From Agrocybe praecox (taxonomy: Eukaryota > Basidiomycota > Agaricomycetes > Agaricales > Agrocybaceae): 64,000 nucleotides of DNA. This document shows, piece after piece, positions 13,595 through 25,434 of the stretch. A program made the position numbers and the translations under genes. The notes beneath the pieces are model-generated. The model searched no databases. It was not told the DNA's origin and saw only the letters and a program-made list of their open reading frames with translations. The DNA lies in assembly GCA_964017145.1 (NCBI GenBank), contig OZ024849.1, positions 2,852,001-2,916,000 on the forward strand, given 5' to 3'. Positions within the stretch are counted from its first letter, which is position 1, and each line of letters starts with the position of its first letter.

Positions 13595-13720
13595 CTGTGA
13601 ACATCTATTACCAGGTGTCGACATCACGCGTTGCCATGAAGTGAACAATTTACCAACAGAAACGACCACTGAGCTCACACCCTTGATCTCTTACTACCAG
13701 CTCTTACCTTCAGCCTCACC

Positions 13721-14723
13721 ATGCCTCGTAAAGAAACGTATGCTGGCCCACTGTCTGCTCAAGCGCAACAGGATCTCGTTTCTGAAGGTATAGAAAACTT
13801 CGAGTTACCCAAAAGCGTGGTCATGAAGATCGCCAAATCTGCTGTACGTTGTACGGGCCCTATATTCATGAACGTGTCATGAAATGCTTATTCCAGTGGA
13901 CAGCTACCAGATCATATCAAGCTGCAGAAAGAGACAGTTTTATCTCTTGTTAAAGGATCCACCGTATTCATCAATTATCTCGGTAAGATATGTGTGCGTT
14001 TTGGAGTAGGTTGGAAGCTTACCATTGCCTAACAGCTGCTATGTACGTGGAATACAACACCCGTGTCTTTACGCGTCATTTAACTCCTCACACTACCCCG
14101 TAGCGCTCATGACGTTGCACAGTCGAAGCAGCATAAAAGTATATCCGCCTCCGATGTACTTAAAGCACTCGAAACCATCGAATTCGGTGACATGGTGAAC
14201 AAGCTGCAAGCGGAATTAAATAGTGAGTCCAATCATCCGTTTTTTCTTAACTTGATGCTTAACTCGACCCCTAGTTTACCGAGAAGTCTCAAAGAACGAC
14301 AAAGGCAAGAAAGGGTCATCAAGTGCAGCAGCAGCAAGAAAAGCTGCCGCGAACACAAGTGCATCCGCGCCAGTAAAGGCAAAGGGCAAGGAAAAGGACA
14401 AGCTTGCTTCTGGGAGCACGCTTCCACCGCCATTCACCTCTGCGCCTCTTGGAAATGCCCCAACCAATCCACGGGTTGCTCAAATCTCTGAGACGGCTAT
14501 GGACGTCGATGAAGAAGTAACAAGTGCGAGTGCAGTTGGGAGGGCAGAAGATGACGAACTAGATGAGGATGATATTGAAGCTGTCGAGGACGCGATAATC
14601 GAAAACGACGAAGATGAGAGCGAAGAGGAACTGGAGGATAAAGACGCTTTGGAAGAGGACGAGTTGAGACAGGACGCTAAAGGCGTGGAGGAACAAGGAG
14701 CAACTCGATATGACGACGACTAG
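13721..14723 (+). CDS. DPB4: DNA polymerase epsilon subunit Dpb4/POLE3-like histone-fold protein
   Basis: A protein of 258 residues from five exons: 13721-13843, 13904-13982, 14036-14042, 14104-14222 and 14275-14723. The total, 777 nt, is in frame. Residues about 25-110 are a histone fold: ELPKSVVMKIAKSA, then VLSLVKGSTVFINYL, then SISASDVLKALETIEF. This matches the Dpb4/POLE3/CHRAC17 pattern. A Lys/Ala-rich linker follows, and the tail is strongly acidic (Asp/Glu-rich from about residue 180), also usual for the family. Known role: it pairs with a second histone-fold subunit in DNA polymerase epsilon and in ISWI-type remodelling complexes. Odd point: frame continuity needs a 7-nt exon (14036-14042). 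The gene runs convergently towards NUP84, with only 121 bp between the stop codons. Confidence 0.9.
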
Positions 14724-14844
14724 TTCACCCTTCCGATATACGTTGTGCCACATTCTCATTGTACTATAGTGTTTTCCCTTATACCATCTAGACCATATAA
14801 CAGAAGAATTTTTATGAAGAAAAAGTTGTACATAATGTAATAAA

Positions 14845-17800
14845 TCATGGGTAAGTGACTATTCTGAAGGGGTCCGAGCCTCCAACTTCAAGCCCAGCCA
14901 AAATCGCCTGTCGCACTGCTCCAAGGTATTCTGACAGGGTTCTTCCGCCTTCATTCATAAAGTCGTCGTATAGCTTGTATCTGGAATCGGCGACAGTGTT
15001 GGCAAGCTCTAGGGCGCGTTTCAGGTTCCTGTAAATCATACAGCCCCGGCTTAGTATTCTCGATCTTCCTCGTCCAGAGGGAATTACTTACTCAGGAATC
15101 AACTTGCGAGAGCCGAAAAGGATATAGTGTAACCGAATAATGAGCTCTGGAACATAAATCTGCCTTATCCTCACGAGGTCGATATGTCTTTGTTGTTGTT
15201 CTCCGACTATGCAAATATCAGCGAATGATAAATGTATGATGTTTTGACCATAAACACACCGTCTTCAGTTTCCTCGTCCGCACTCAGCCATTCCATCGTT
15301 AACAACCTGATGATTTTGTCATAAGCATGGTCAATGAGGTCCTATAAAAAGGTCTATCAACAAGAACTTGACAAGAAGCGCTCAAAATACGACGAACCTT
15401 ATATTGGGCAAGCCATATTGACTTGGCTTCCCTGGTTGCAGAAGGGCCCTCCATCACCATGCTTTCCTGAGATTGGACATTCACGACTTTGGAGACAGCA
15501 TCCCAAATATCGAAGAATTGTTGGTAGTGCATATACTCAGTGGCAATTTCTTCAGGCTCTGTCAACGAAGCTAGTTCTAGAGGTAGGAGTGTTAGAAGGG
15601 TCTGAGCAGCTTGAATTCGACCGGCACCTGTTTTGCATCATGTATATTAGATTTACTTCTTAATTTAACAGAGAGAAAGCGTACCCAGGAAGTATCGAAG
15701 CATTGTCGTGGCCTGTATTAGAGCTGCTTCGTATGTATCATCCGAGAATGTTGTCCATTCAATAGAACGAAGTAGGAATGATTCTGCTTCATTTATTGGC
15801 GGCTGGACGTTGATGATCGATGGTAAAGGACTTTTCAGTGGTGGCAACATCTAAACACGGGCATTTTAAGAACTCCAAATGACATAAGAATGGAATAAAA
15901 TAGGCATACGCTGAACGCTTTGTTTATGCTATTCTCCGCTGCCTTCAAAGCAACTTTTCTAACGTCCAAACCATGTTCACTGGCTCTTGTAAGGGCCAGA
16001 CGACGTTCGTCGAAGTCTGCAGTAAGGCCGAGTGAAACCAGGAATGCAGCATAGCGCTCGACAGCATTGTCGCCCAGAGCACCAGCATAGAGGGCAATCA
16101 AATCCCGTTCGCCCGCTTCCTATGATGAAAAGTTTAAACAAGTTTAAAAGCTGAGAAAAAATAACTCAATTCACCTCGAGGACACTAATGTAAGATTCCA
16201 AAATGACCTGTGTTGCATCTGGTGGTGTCTGCACATCAATCATTTGCAGGTACAGGCACAGATGTGCAAAAAATCGGCACATAGTTTCGTAACTAACGCG
16301 GGCGGCACAATGTCAACGAATCAATCCAAACAGGTGAGAAAATGAGTAGACTCACTCAAAAGACGACGAGGAGTAAGCGCCGTTCTGCAGTCTTTGCGCA
16401 AAACCATTGAGAAGGTCTTCGATTTTGTTCATAATAATGTAAAGCTGCGAAAGGTGGAAGGCATGGTCGGCCGACGGTCTTGAGGGTAGGGACGTTAGAT
16501 AGGTGTATGTGATTTTATGAGAAGAGAAAACGTACCCTTCGGCAACAGCAACGCTCTGCAAGCTTTCCAAGACCCTGGATACATCTTGCGCCCAAGCTTC
16601 TTCCTGTTGCTCCAACTGCGATTGATCGACATCGAGAGAAGCTTTCTCTAAATTTTCCATCCCTCCTTCCCAGAAACTTGCGGTTGCAAGGCGCGCAAGC
16701 TCGCGACTCGTCTTTTCCTCGCAGAGAACACTGATATCTGCCCATAAATGATCTTCCCACGTCCGACATGATGATTTCAGGATGGAGCTCGTTTCTGCGG
16801 AAGGTGAAATTGAGGCATATAGGATTCTTTCCTGGTCGGAAAGGGCAGGCTAGATAGGGAGTCGGTCAGTAGTTCGGGAATACAGCATGACGACCTACAT
16901 TTAGAGCAGCGCGAGTACATGTTGACTTCCAAAGCGTACGTTTAGGATTCCCCGAAAAAACTTCTGCGTCTTCGTCTTCGTCTTCTTCTTCTTGCTCTTT
17001 CTTGGCTGTTGCTAGAAGAGAGTCAAGAATAATACTCAATACTGAAGGCACACTCACATAATGCCCTCCATTTAAAAAAGAGAGAACCTCGCAGACTGGC
17101 TGCACGCCATGGTTGATGTGCATTCCGACAAACTTCGACGGCATCTTCAAGTCGCCCTGACCGCACATATCCATAAAGCGCCTGGAGTAGGTTTTTCTCG
17201 TAACTCTACAGAATCGAGATCGGTAAGAAACCTTTGACAACCATAACAGACTCTTACAGCATCATCTGCCGCTAACGACGCGCCGTCTCCCTTGTTTACT
17301 GCATCTGGATCCATCTCAGACACAAGTCCATCTCTCTGCCCATGACCTGTTCGTATACCCTGCATTATTGTATGCTTTGTGAACTTCCAATATCCTGTGT
17401 TGGCCTCGGGTGGCGCTGGTGTTGGGGCGGTTTCCTGGAGCCATTCACGCACGACGATAAGTTCAGTTAATAGCGCAGAGGTGTCCATGATCGCCTGTGC
17501 TAGTGTTGATGTGGGTGTATAGGGATTCTCGAGCAGCAGTTCACGGGCAGATTGGGTTTGTGGTAACTTTGTTTTTCTGGTTCTGTAACAATGTTTAGGC
17601 GCGTGGTACAAAAGAATCTAATGAAGTTGACGAACGGCATTACAGCTTGTAGAAGTCCCCACGCATTTTCTTCTAGTCTTAAGACCTCGATTTCCTCTCG
17701 CAAAGACCGACTATCTGCTCGGTCTTCTAGATGGTCTTCCAGATCTGCAATACTAAAACATCCGCGTCAATTCAAAAAGCTTTCCGGAGGAAATTCGTCC

Positions 17801-17941
17801 AACGTACTGCTCGCGACATATTTGGCGCATTCGTGGCGCGTAACCGTCTTGTGGATCTAAGATAGTTGCCAAATCATCATTCACAGACTGGCAAATCGAT
17901 AGAACTTCGGCATAAGATGAAAATAGGCCTCCGTCGGACAT
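14845..17941 (-). CDS. NUP84: Nucleoporin Nup84/Nup107 (Y-complex scaffold)
   Basis: Multi-exon gene, probable start ATG 17941 (MSDGGLFSSYAEVL), stop 14845. The protein is all-helical. Landmarks: an early helix (LREEIEVLRLEENAWGLLQA, about 17640-17700); the conserved region CRTWEDHLWADISVLCEEKT (about 16710-16780); a Glu/Asp-rich stretch near 16970; and the C-terminal block PELIIRLHYILFGSRKLIPE followed by ALELANTVADSRYKLYDDF (about 14950-15150). These fit the Nup84/Nup107 family, whose members have 700-950 residues. Known role: a subunit of the Y-shaped nuclear pore scaffold. An upstream ATG at 18140 could give an N-terminal extension through an extra exon, but the short N-terminus starting at 17941 fits the family better. 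Introns are about 50-60 nt. Confidence 0.88.
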
Positions 17942-19350
17942 ATGGTTGAGACTTGAGTGAATATTTGCTGGTTGATTTTGAAGACACAGGAGTCGGCTGT
18001 AGTTGATATAAAGGGACCAGACTATTAGTTTTCCACCTGAGATGAGTTTTGATGCTAGCGACTAAGTAGCGGTTGCGGGATGACGCTGAAGAATTGCTGA
18101 AGACGTTCGGAACAAAGCCACTGCTAAGGCCAAAGTTCATAACTGTGACCTTACTACGCGTAAGGTCACACGCCCCGTCGCGGCATCAATTAACCTTGGA
18201 CGTCGACCACGACATCAATCTTTTCGCGCAATGAAAACTTGGAGCTATTGAACCTCCTCCAAACTTCGTATGAAAAAGAACAAAACACGAAAAACTGAAA
18301 ATGGTCCCCAGTGCGCTGCGCATATTCTGAGCCTTTACTAACGGGTCACGACGTCTCCAAAATTGCTGATTTCCTTTCCTTCCACTACAAGGTCCACAAC
18401 AACCCCACGAAAACACCCAGGATATACTATTTTTTGACCCGGTTTACTCTTCTCCACAAAAAAAAACTTCGCAAGCAAGTCGTCTTTGAGGCAATCTCGT
18501 TTCAAATTGGACGTCGTCCCAAAGCGCATTACTCAACGCCCAGTTTTCCAACGTTAACAGTACCCACCTGATTTTCCACTATGATCATTGTTCGGAATGA
18601 TCCAGACGTCTTCTCGGCGAAGAGAGAGAGATTGCTAGCTCCTGTCTCCTGGACCGTATGGTCTTAGTTCATATCAGAAAATTTGGCTTATTTCACGAGC
18701 TTTGGATACATTCCTGATGTCCCCGTTGCCCGAGTTGCCCAGGGGGCAAGATAATCTATTAAACGAGTATACTGCTACTTTGTGCCTGCATATTTCAACT
18801 TCGATCAGCAATAAACCGGAAAGTACATCAAACTACGGTGGCGGCTCCCATACTGTACCCCGAGTACAGAGTCGTTAGGTTGGACCAGGCGAATAATATT
18901 CTGATATGTTTTCTAGATATGCGACCTCCTTTCAAATGCTAGGGCCAAACCCAAAGAAACGCACATCACTTGGGAGTTTCAGCGAGGTCGTTTTTCTGCT
19001 TGTATTGATGATTGTTCCGGTTGTTATTTCATCGAAGCAAATCAACGACCGGTTGATTTCGCCTGTAATGATATATCCGCTCTTTCCTACTTGTCTAAGT
19101 AGGCAATGATACCTCTTTTTACGGTCCTGGATGATAGCAAGATTGACTTTAACGACCATACGATTGTGGCAAAACATTCCATGATTAGATTCGTGTGCCC
19201 CTCGATCGGATGGCTATCTTTGCGGTTTTGCCAAATCTTCAACTTCGACGTCAGAGTAAGGCGTATATATATACGAGCATCTCTAGATATCCGCCCACTG
19301 CGCACGTCTTCCCTTATCGTTTCGACTTTTCTGCACTAGAGAACACACTC
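17942..19350. other. Divergent intergenic region (NUP84 / DUF6533-like gene)
   Basis: About 1.4 kb separating the starts of two divergent genes, so it should carry both promoters. Minus-strand frames near 17950-18140 could be 5' UTR or an extra NUP84 exon. No RNA gene or transposon end recognised. A TATATATATA motif at about 19263-19272 is 80-90 bp upstream of the ATG at 19351 and is a plausible TATA element for the plus-strand gene. Confidence 0.4.
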
Positions 19351-20697
19351 ATGACAGAATTTTCCAATAATGCCAACGTCTGTGACGGGTTTCCAAACGC
19401 ATCCCTGGTCCTCAATCCTTTTGCGCTCTCTGTGTTTATGTCGCTAGATCTGGCATCACAAGCTACCCTCGCAGGGTTCGTTATCGCATGTTCGCTAAGC
19501 GTGAGTGTTTTATGCGTGGTGAAAAGAAACACTTTGCCATTTTCTTGCAGGTGTTCATATGGGACATCCTTCACAATCTTGGAGACGATTACATCCCGGT
19601 CTTCAGAAAGAAGATTCGACCACCAACTACCATTTATTGTATATCTAGGTGCTTCTAGACGATATCGAAATGACCGCCAACTAACATATGTGAATGTAGG
19701 CTATTCACATTAGCCTACCTTGTAGGAAAAAATGCCCAGCTCAGTATGTAAATATTGTTGTCTGTCTATATATGATAATAACAAATATTGGCAACGTCTC
19801 AAATCATCAAATGCAGGGAAATAGAAATCGTGCTTTGTGGCTTGTTTGTGATTGCCAATTCAGCTACTAGCTTCTTGTTCTACATCCGCGTGTGTGCGGT
19901 GTACGGTATGCGGCCTGTGATAGTAGCTTTCTTTGGGTTCACCTGGCTTGTCGTCGTCGCGGGAGCAGCTACAACCTTTGTGACACAGGAAGGGGTCCAC
20001 ATCGGCCCCACACTCTACTGCACGTCAAGGCTCAAAAATGACTACATCGTCGCCACGCAAATAACAGCTCTTTTTAACGACTTCCTCGTTTTTATCGCCG
20101 TTCTCTACCGACTTACCATTTTGCATATATCCAGTGGTGAAAAGATCCTTCAGGGAGGCATCTTGAGCCCTGTGAAACGGCTAGCAGCTCTACAAGGGCT
20201 TACAAAGGACTTTCTACAAGACAGTCAAATATATTATCTGTAGGTTGACAATCTCTCTCTTTGGTCTTGTGCTGACGCCATCCCTTGAAAGTATTGCAGT
20301 TGTCATGAATTTCATGACGATGATCACCTTTTTTGCGGTCAAGAACCCACCGGACTCACCATTCCGTGTTATCCTCATCTTTCCAAATATCGTGGTAGTA
20401 AACATCATGGCCTGCCGGGTGTTTAGAAACGTCCAATTTGGCCGCCACACACAGAATCTTTTTACTGCCATTGATTCTGGTCCGATGGAATTTGTTTCAG
20501 CGGGAGATGAATCAGATCTATATATCGTGACGCATAGACGGACGAAGGATTCGGAGGAACTGCCTGAACTGCCTGAGCGAAATCTTCCTCAAAGAATTTC
20601 GGGAGTTTTTCCTGGTGTTTTGAACGAAAGACGTCAAAACCCGGCGCCTATCGTGAACATGGTCGATCTTACTCAAAGGAATCACGAAGAAGTTTGA
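19351..20697 (+). CDS. DUF6533-type multispanning membrane protein
   Basis: A protein of 374 residues from five exons: 19351-19500, 19551-19648, 19700-19747, 19817-20239 and 20292-20697. The N-terminal third carries the DUF6533 signature VFIWDILHNLGDDY...VFRKKIR followed by a hydrophobic stretch. Five or more hydrophobic segments follow: IVLCGLFVIANSATSFLF; PVIVAFFGFTWLVVVAGAA; TQITALFNDFLVFIAVL; IAVVMNFMTMITFF; and VILIFPNIVVVNIMACRVF. The C-terminal 100 residues are soluble and acidic. Known: this GPCR-like family is greatly expanded in agaricomycetes and has no assigned function. The stop TAG after YYL at 20240 disappears if a 52-nt intron (20240-20291: donor GTAGGT, branch-like CTGAC, acceptor AAG) is removed, which gives an exact reading frame. 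Confidence 0.8.
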
Positions 20698-20811
20698 ACC
20701 TCCATTGCATTAATAATTACTCTACAGTACCCCAATAATAAATATAATTGATCCAATACAATAGTGTGTATGATATTTAGTTGATGTAAAAAGAACCATG
20801 CGAACCGATAT

Positions 20812-22262
20812 TTATGCAGCCATAACGGGAACTTCGTCAATAAACACCCAACCAAAGGTCCTGATTTCCGCTCCTTTCTTCCCAAAAAACAGTTCTGTCT
20901 CGTAAAGCCAATGCATGACACCAACAATATAGTCCTTTAGGACCTGGATGTATCGCTCTACCAGCTTGCGTGTGGCCTTTGCCTCTTCAAGGGATACAGA
21001 CGTCGTACTTTCTGGAGTAGTGAAGAATGACATGAGCCACGAGAAAACAGGATTATTACACGGTTTTGGCGGGTCGAACAACTCTAAGAGAGCTCGTTCA
21101 GTCGCGTAAAAGGACGCGACGGCCTCCTTGATCATGTTGCCCGATTGGTTGATTGCACCTTGGATGGAAAGGTTCCTCTGGAACATGAGTACCGCGACGA
21201 GGTTGTGAGTTTTCCCTCGAGATTGATCGAATTGATAAGAAGCGACATCCTATGAAAATAAAAATATGCTAGATCAGAAATATGCGCGTTAAATATTAGA
21301 TAGCGACAATCAAAAAGGAGGTAAATGTAGTGGAGAACGGAAAAGATTAAGGGAGATCTCGTGCGACCAAAATACTAGGCGTTGAGACGTGAAAAGAAAC
21401 CAAGACGGATAATTAAAATGCACCGCACGTGAATACAAAGAAATACACTAGTCTACTTGAGTATAAAGTAAAAACATACCATTGACCAAGAAGTGATGTC
21501 CAAAGCTAAGCGCGTGAGGGCAGATATCTTCTCTGCTTCTGGACCCAGGAGCTCAGGATATTGAAATACTTCCAATAGCTCCGCGATGCCTAAAATGATA
21601 CTAGCTCCGTGCATTTCTCTACGCATTTCAATGTACTCATTTATTGATGGGGTGACCTTTTCAGATCTTTGTGAAACGACTTCCTCTTGCGCGTATTGGT
21701 AACCTTTTACGGCTTCTTCGAATCTCCTCGACCATGGCTCCGGTGTTTTCGACGTGACATTCATGGTACACTGTTTGACTATGCTGGAATGGAATATCAG
21801 TAGTGTTGGAGAACAAGATAAGAAGAAAGAGATACGCAACTGTTTCAGCAATGCATGCCTATTCAACATCTCTAATCCGTCCTCGTGCATCCTGTACGCT
21901 TTTTTTGATCCAGATCTGCCTAAAGAAGATTGGAAGTTCCATGATAGCCTACGGTTGGGCTGACAATCATTGAAGCTATAGTCTCTGAACCCCGAATAGA
22001 GCAAAAGAGTCGTAAGGTCTGTCAAAATACGCAACTGGGGCGCATCGCATGTCGGGAAGCACAACGAGCACAATAATCCTGCTTTGATAGGTCGGAGGTA
22101 CAAGAGCTCAGTCTCCGAAAGCTCTCCCTGTTCTTTGAGAGTTCCAGTGAACCATTTTTCGGACGCGTCGGTTACAAGGCGACAGTGTCGATTCGTGCGC
22201 AATTCAAGAGCATTGACGATGTTCAGCAGATCCGGTAATTGGAAGCTTCGGTTCGAAGACAT
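20812..22262 (-). CDS. Class I terpene-synthase-like protein lacking metal-binding motifs
   Basis: Starts at ATG 22262 (MSSNRSFQLPDLL), stop TAA 20812. Two introns are visible: one of 57 nt near 21783-21839 that keeps frame, and one of about 230 nt ending near 21248. The fold signature fits basidiomycete sesquiterpene synthases. An N-terminal helix bundle is followed by the segment IKAGLLCSLCFPTCDAPQLR and then ILTDLTTLLLYSGFRDY, where the Asp-rich DDxxD box normally sits. Later come EYIEMRREMHGASIILG, then MDVASYQFDQSRGKTHNLVA where the NDxxSxxxE box is expected, then LYETELFFGKKGAEI. The first box has no DD pair. In the second, N is replaced by M and the final E by D. Inference: weak, altered or no cyclase activity. 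It may be a pseudoenzyme or a divergent class. Confidence 0.72.
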
Positions 22263-22676
22263 TTAAGCAGCGAGGGCTTTTTTCTGCTCGAGAAGATAGC
22301 ACTGGGTCAAAAAGAAGTTTTTAGATGAAGTCCTGAATGTTTGTGTCTTTCCCACTGACGCTGACGGCCATTAGTGCTGTTGGTGTTGACGTTGACGGCA
22401 AGGGATATTTTCGGTTCCGCTCAGGGTCACACATCAGAACTAGGCAACTCCGAAATATTCGTATATTGGTCAAATAAAGGCTTCTCCGTTCTCGTTTTTT
22501 CACTATTGCCACCGCCGTAATTACACCGCGTATGTTGTACTGACCAAGCTACTTATAAATGTATATGTGGAATATATTCTTAACTATCCCAGGCGTTAAT
22601 ATTAGATACACATACAGTGCAAAAAGATATATACAAAGATGATTAGAAGCTGAAAATTATGTACTGAAGAAGCTGG
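22263..22676. other. Short intergenic region
   Basis: About 410 bp between the start of the terpene-synthase-like gene and the stop of the F-box gene, both on the minus strand. It should hold the promoter of the former. Nothing else seen. Confidence 0.4.
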
Positions 22677-24313
22677 TTAAGCACGACAGTACAGCCCTGG
22701 AATGGTTCGAGATATTGCTTGTTGACAGGGCCATCTGGCGTCCTCGTTCTGGCGGGAGCATCGTAGTATCAAATTTGATAGTTTCCACCCGTGGTACTTC
22801 TTGTGTTTCATTCGTTCGGTGAATTCAACCTATGAAAATTATTTTCATTAGCAAAGAAAACATTAACGGGCTACAGGATCAGCCAGAAATACACAGCAAT
22901 ACGTACAGAATCAGTTCCTTCAGGGCGATCGATCCAACGGTATGTCAGATCAAGCCTATTCAACTCAGGGAGGAGGTCGGCGAGAAGGTCCAAAAGTGTC
23001 ACGTTGAGAACGTGAACATCCAATACGAGGGCCCGCGGGTTGGATATCTGCGAGAACGGTTGGAGTAATACACGTAGATCATCCAGGGAAATGAAGCAGC
23101 CCACGATTGCCAACTTGTTCACGATTTTCGCAGCAGACGCCACACGCGGAATGGGTAGCATGACCCGCTTCCCACCCGACCCTAAGATGTTCAAACCTAA
23201 TTCCAAGGTGTCTAAATTGTGGAAAGAGACGCCACCAAAGGCTTGGTCCAACCAGTCATTTGTGGGAAGGAACGCGGGCTGGAACGCAGAACCAACCTGC
23301 GTAGTTTGGGCAGATTGGTAACAGCAATACTGTGGAGAAAAGTGCAAGTGCGCGACATCACGATGTGTGCGGAGGAACTGGTTGAACGTTGTGGGATCGG
23401 TTATATGCCGAGGATCACATGGTAACAATAGGGAAAGGTAGGTAAGATGGGGGAAATACGCCAGACTTGAGTAAAGCCATGAGAAGTTGAGATGGCCGAT
23501 GGAGGATATTGTAAGTGACTGAAGAGTGGGCGCAAGGCTGTTAATGAACACAGCAAGCTCTCCAAGTTTCTTCTTAGAATCATCTTCACCGCTGGTAAAA
23601 TGTACGAAAAGGTCTTCAACGCGGTCTAGCCCGGTTACGGAGGATACAAGGTCACATAGATGTCCGAGCATCAATTCCAGCTTTATTGTTCGCAAGTTGT
23701 GGGCATGTGAAGGCCATATGGCAATGAGGAGTGGCACACAAAATGATGCCTCTGTGTCGTTGCCTACCTTCCATTCGACGGAGTATTCTTGAACCGAACG
23801 GAGATTGGAAAAGGCCTCCAGGATTTGGTCGCCCAGTTCGACATCCTCCTCTATGGCTGTCTTGGCAGTGCGAAGACTTGAAAGGGTGTTAAAAACGAAA
23901 CCAAAAATATTCTGTGGGTCGTACACCAACCGAAAGGGATCTGGCCAATATGAGCTTCTTGCAGGCCTCACAGGATAGTTGTTTTTGTGCTTGCTCTTTC
24001 GTGACTTTAGACAAGCAGAACGCACAGCCTTTGGGTGTATAGTTAAGGACTGAACTCGCTCTGCGACTACGGTGTCACTTCTAGGATTTCGTCAACAAAA
24101 TCAAATTTTAAAAGAGAAATATAAACCCTACTGTAACTTCTTGAGTTTTTGGGCCAAAGTCATTGGGTCATCGTCGTCGATTACGAGCTCGCGATACCTC
24201 CTATCAGTGGCCAAGTCCAAGAAGAGTCGATTCACGGATGCCAATCGGAATAAATCGATGTCTGGTACATAGTGGGCGACACGAAACCATAGTTCAGTTG
24301 GCAAATTATCCAT
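22677..24313 (-). CDS. F-box protein with LRR-like C-terminal region
   Basis: Starts at ATG 24313. The first exon encodes an F-box (MDNLPTELWFRVAHYVPDID, then LFRLASVNRLFLDLATDRRY). After one short intron, a long exon (about 24025-22918) carries Leu-rich, irregular repeats such as LRTIKLELMLGHLCDLVSS and LDTLELGLNILGS. A last exon (22829-22677) joins in phase after GTDS and ends in a TAA. Known: F-box proteins recruit substrates to SCF ubiquitin ligases through their variable C-terminal repeats; fungi of this group carry hundreds. Substrate unknown. The first intron's exact borders (about 24057-24130) are uncertain. The F-box itself is clear. Confidence 0.78.
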
Positions 24314-24596
24314 GATGACTGCAAGAAAAAGGATGAAATCGGAAGAAGGTCAAGAACCCGGGGACCAGGTTTGGTTTACACCCACAAAGTGGGCTGGAAG
24401 AACCATATGCAGAATATGGGCGGTTTATCGTCCAAATATGTATGACAGAAACCCTTCACGGTTACGCCTGCATAACCTTAGCAAGGCAAGGGCCGCCATC
24501 GGGTTATTGATTGTCGTCCGAAAATGGAAACGGCTATCATAAAATAAATCCAGCACATACCTTGTGCTACTTTACCTTCCTTACCCACAAACCATC

Positions 24597-25353
24597 ATGA
24601 CTGATCTCACTGTCCTCGTTTCTCCTATTCCTCTGTATCCGGATACAGGAAACTTCTCCTTTGGCAAACGCCGTTCAGTCACTCCTCAAGCCAGACCGAT
24701 CATGGTCGTTCTTGAAAAGGACAGAAACGAGGACGAGGAGGCTGACAGAACCAGTTCCCAGTCGCCAGTCGACCAGGACTTTATAAACCCACCCTTTTCT
24801 CCACCAAGGCGTTCTCGTACACCAAGAATTGTTGACCATAACTTGCTTTCTCCTCCTGTTAATACCTGGAAGTCAAGACCTAGGCACCGTCCAACACGCT
24901 CTCGAAGTGCGCCTCCTGAGCGAAGGAACAGTCCAACGGTTTCAGAGCAGGAGGTTTATCAAATAGATAACTTTAAATCACAGGAGCAGCTAAATTACAT
25001 ACCGCGGATCCCCAAAAGAAGTTTTACTTCGTTCACCGCAAACAAGCAAACAACTCAAGGGGGAGAACTAGTCCGTCCGCCTCCACCACTGCGTGAGTGA
25101 TGATGTCCTTTTTCATGGAAATTTTTTTCGTGTGTATTGACAATATACAGTCCGACCAACGACTTTTTGGAGAAAAACACGTCGTTCAGGGGTTACCGGC
25201 CCATCGTATTCTCCTGCATCGCATCTTATCCGACGTTCGACATATATTGCCGCAGGACTTACCTTTGACGCCCCCATCCACGATCTCAGTGCTCTTTGCG
25301 TGGAAAGTAGGGTAGGGTTTATCGTCGTTGCTCCCGACCAATCATTACTATAA
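24597..25353 (+). CDS. Unknown Ser/Arg/Pro-rich protein
   Basis: A protein of 232 residues from two exons, 24597-25092 and 25151-25353, joined by a 58-nt intron (GTGAGT...ATACAG). The ATG at 24597 is chosen because it is the first ATG in a frame that stays open. The body is low-complexity and basic-acidic, with many SxxRxR and SPP motifs (for example RSRTPRIVDH and RSRSAPPERR), which suggests phosphorylation sites in a disordered protein. The last 65 residues, in exon 2, are more ordered and hydrophobic (STYIAAGLTFDAP, then VGFIVVAPDQ). No signal peptide or known domain. The gene is followed after only 81 bp by the next plus-strand gene. Confidence 0.6.
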
Positions 25354-25434
25354 CACACTCCTTAAAAATACACCCGGTGCACGTTGGACTATTTTGTCAG
25401 GATACTTTGGCCAACGTCCGCTTTTACTATAGCT

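Noticed and set aside
15299..15663. Plus-strand open frame inside NUP84
   Set aside because: It is a shadow of the coding strand of a clear Nup84/107 gene.
20236..20292. Apparent stop and frameshift in the DUF6533-like gene
   Set aside because: A 52-nt intron with donor GTAGGT, a CTGAC branch-like site and an AAG acceptor restores frame exactly (YYL to IAVVMNF).
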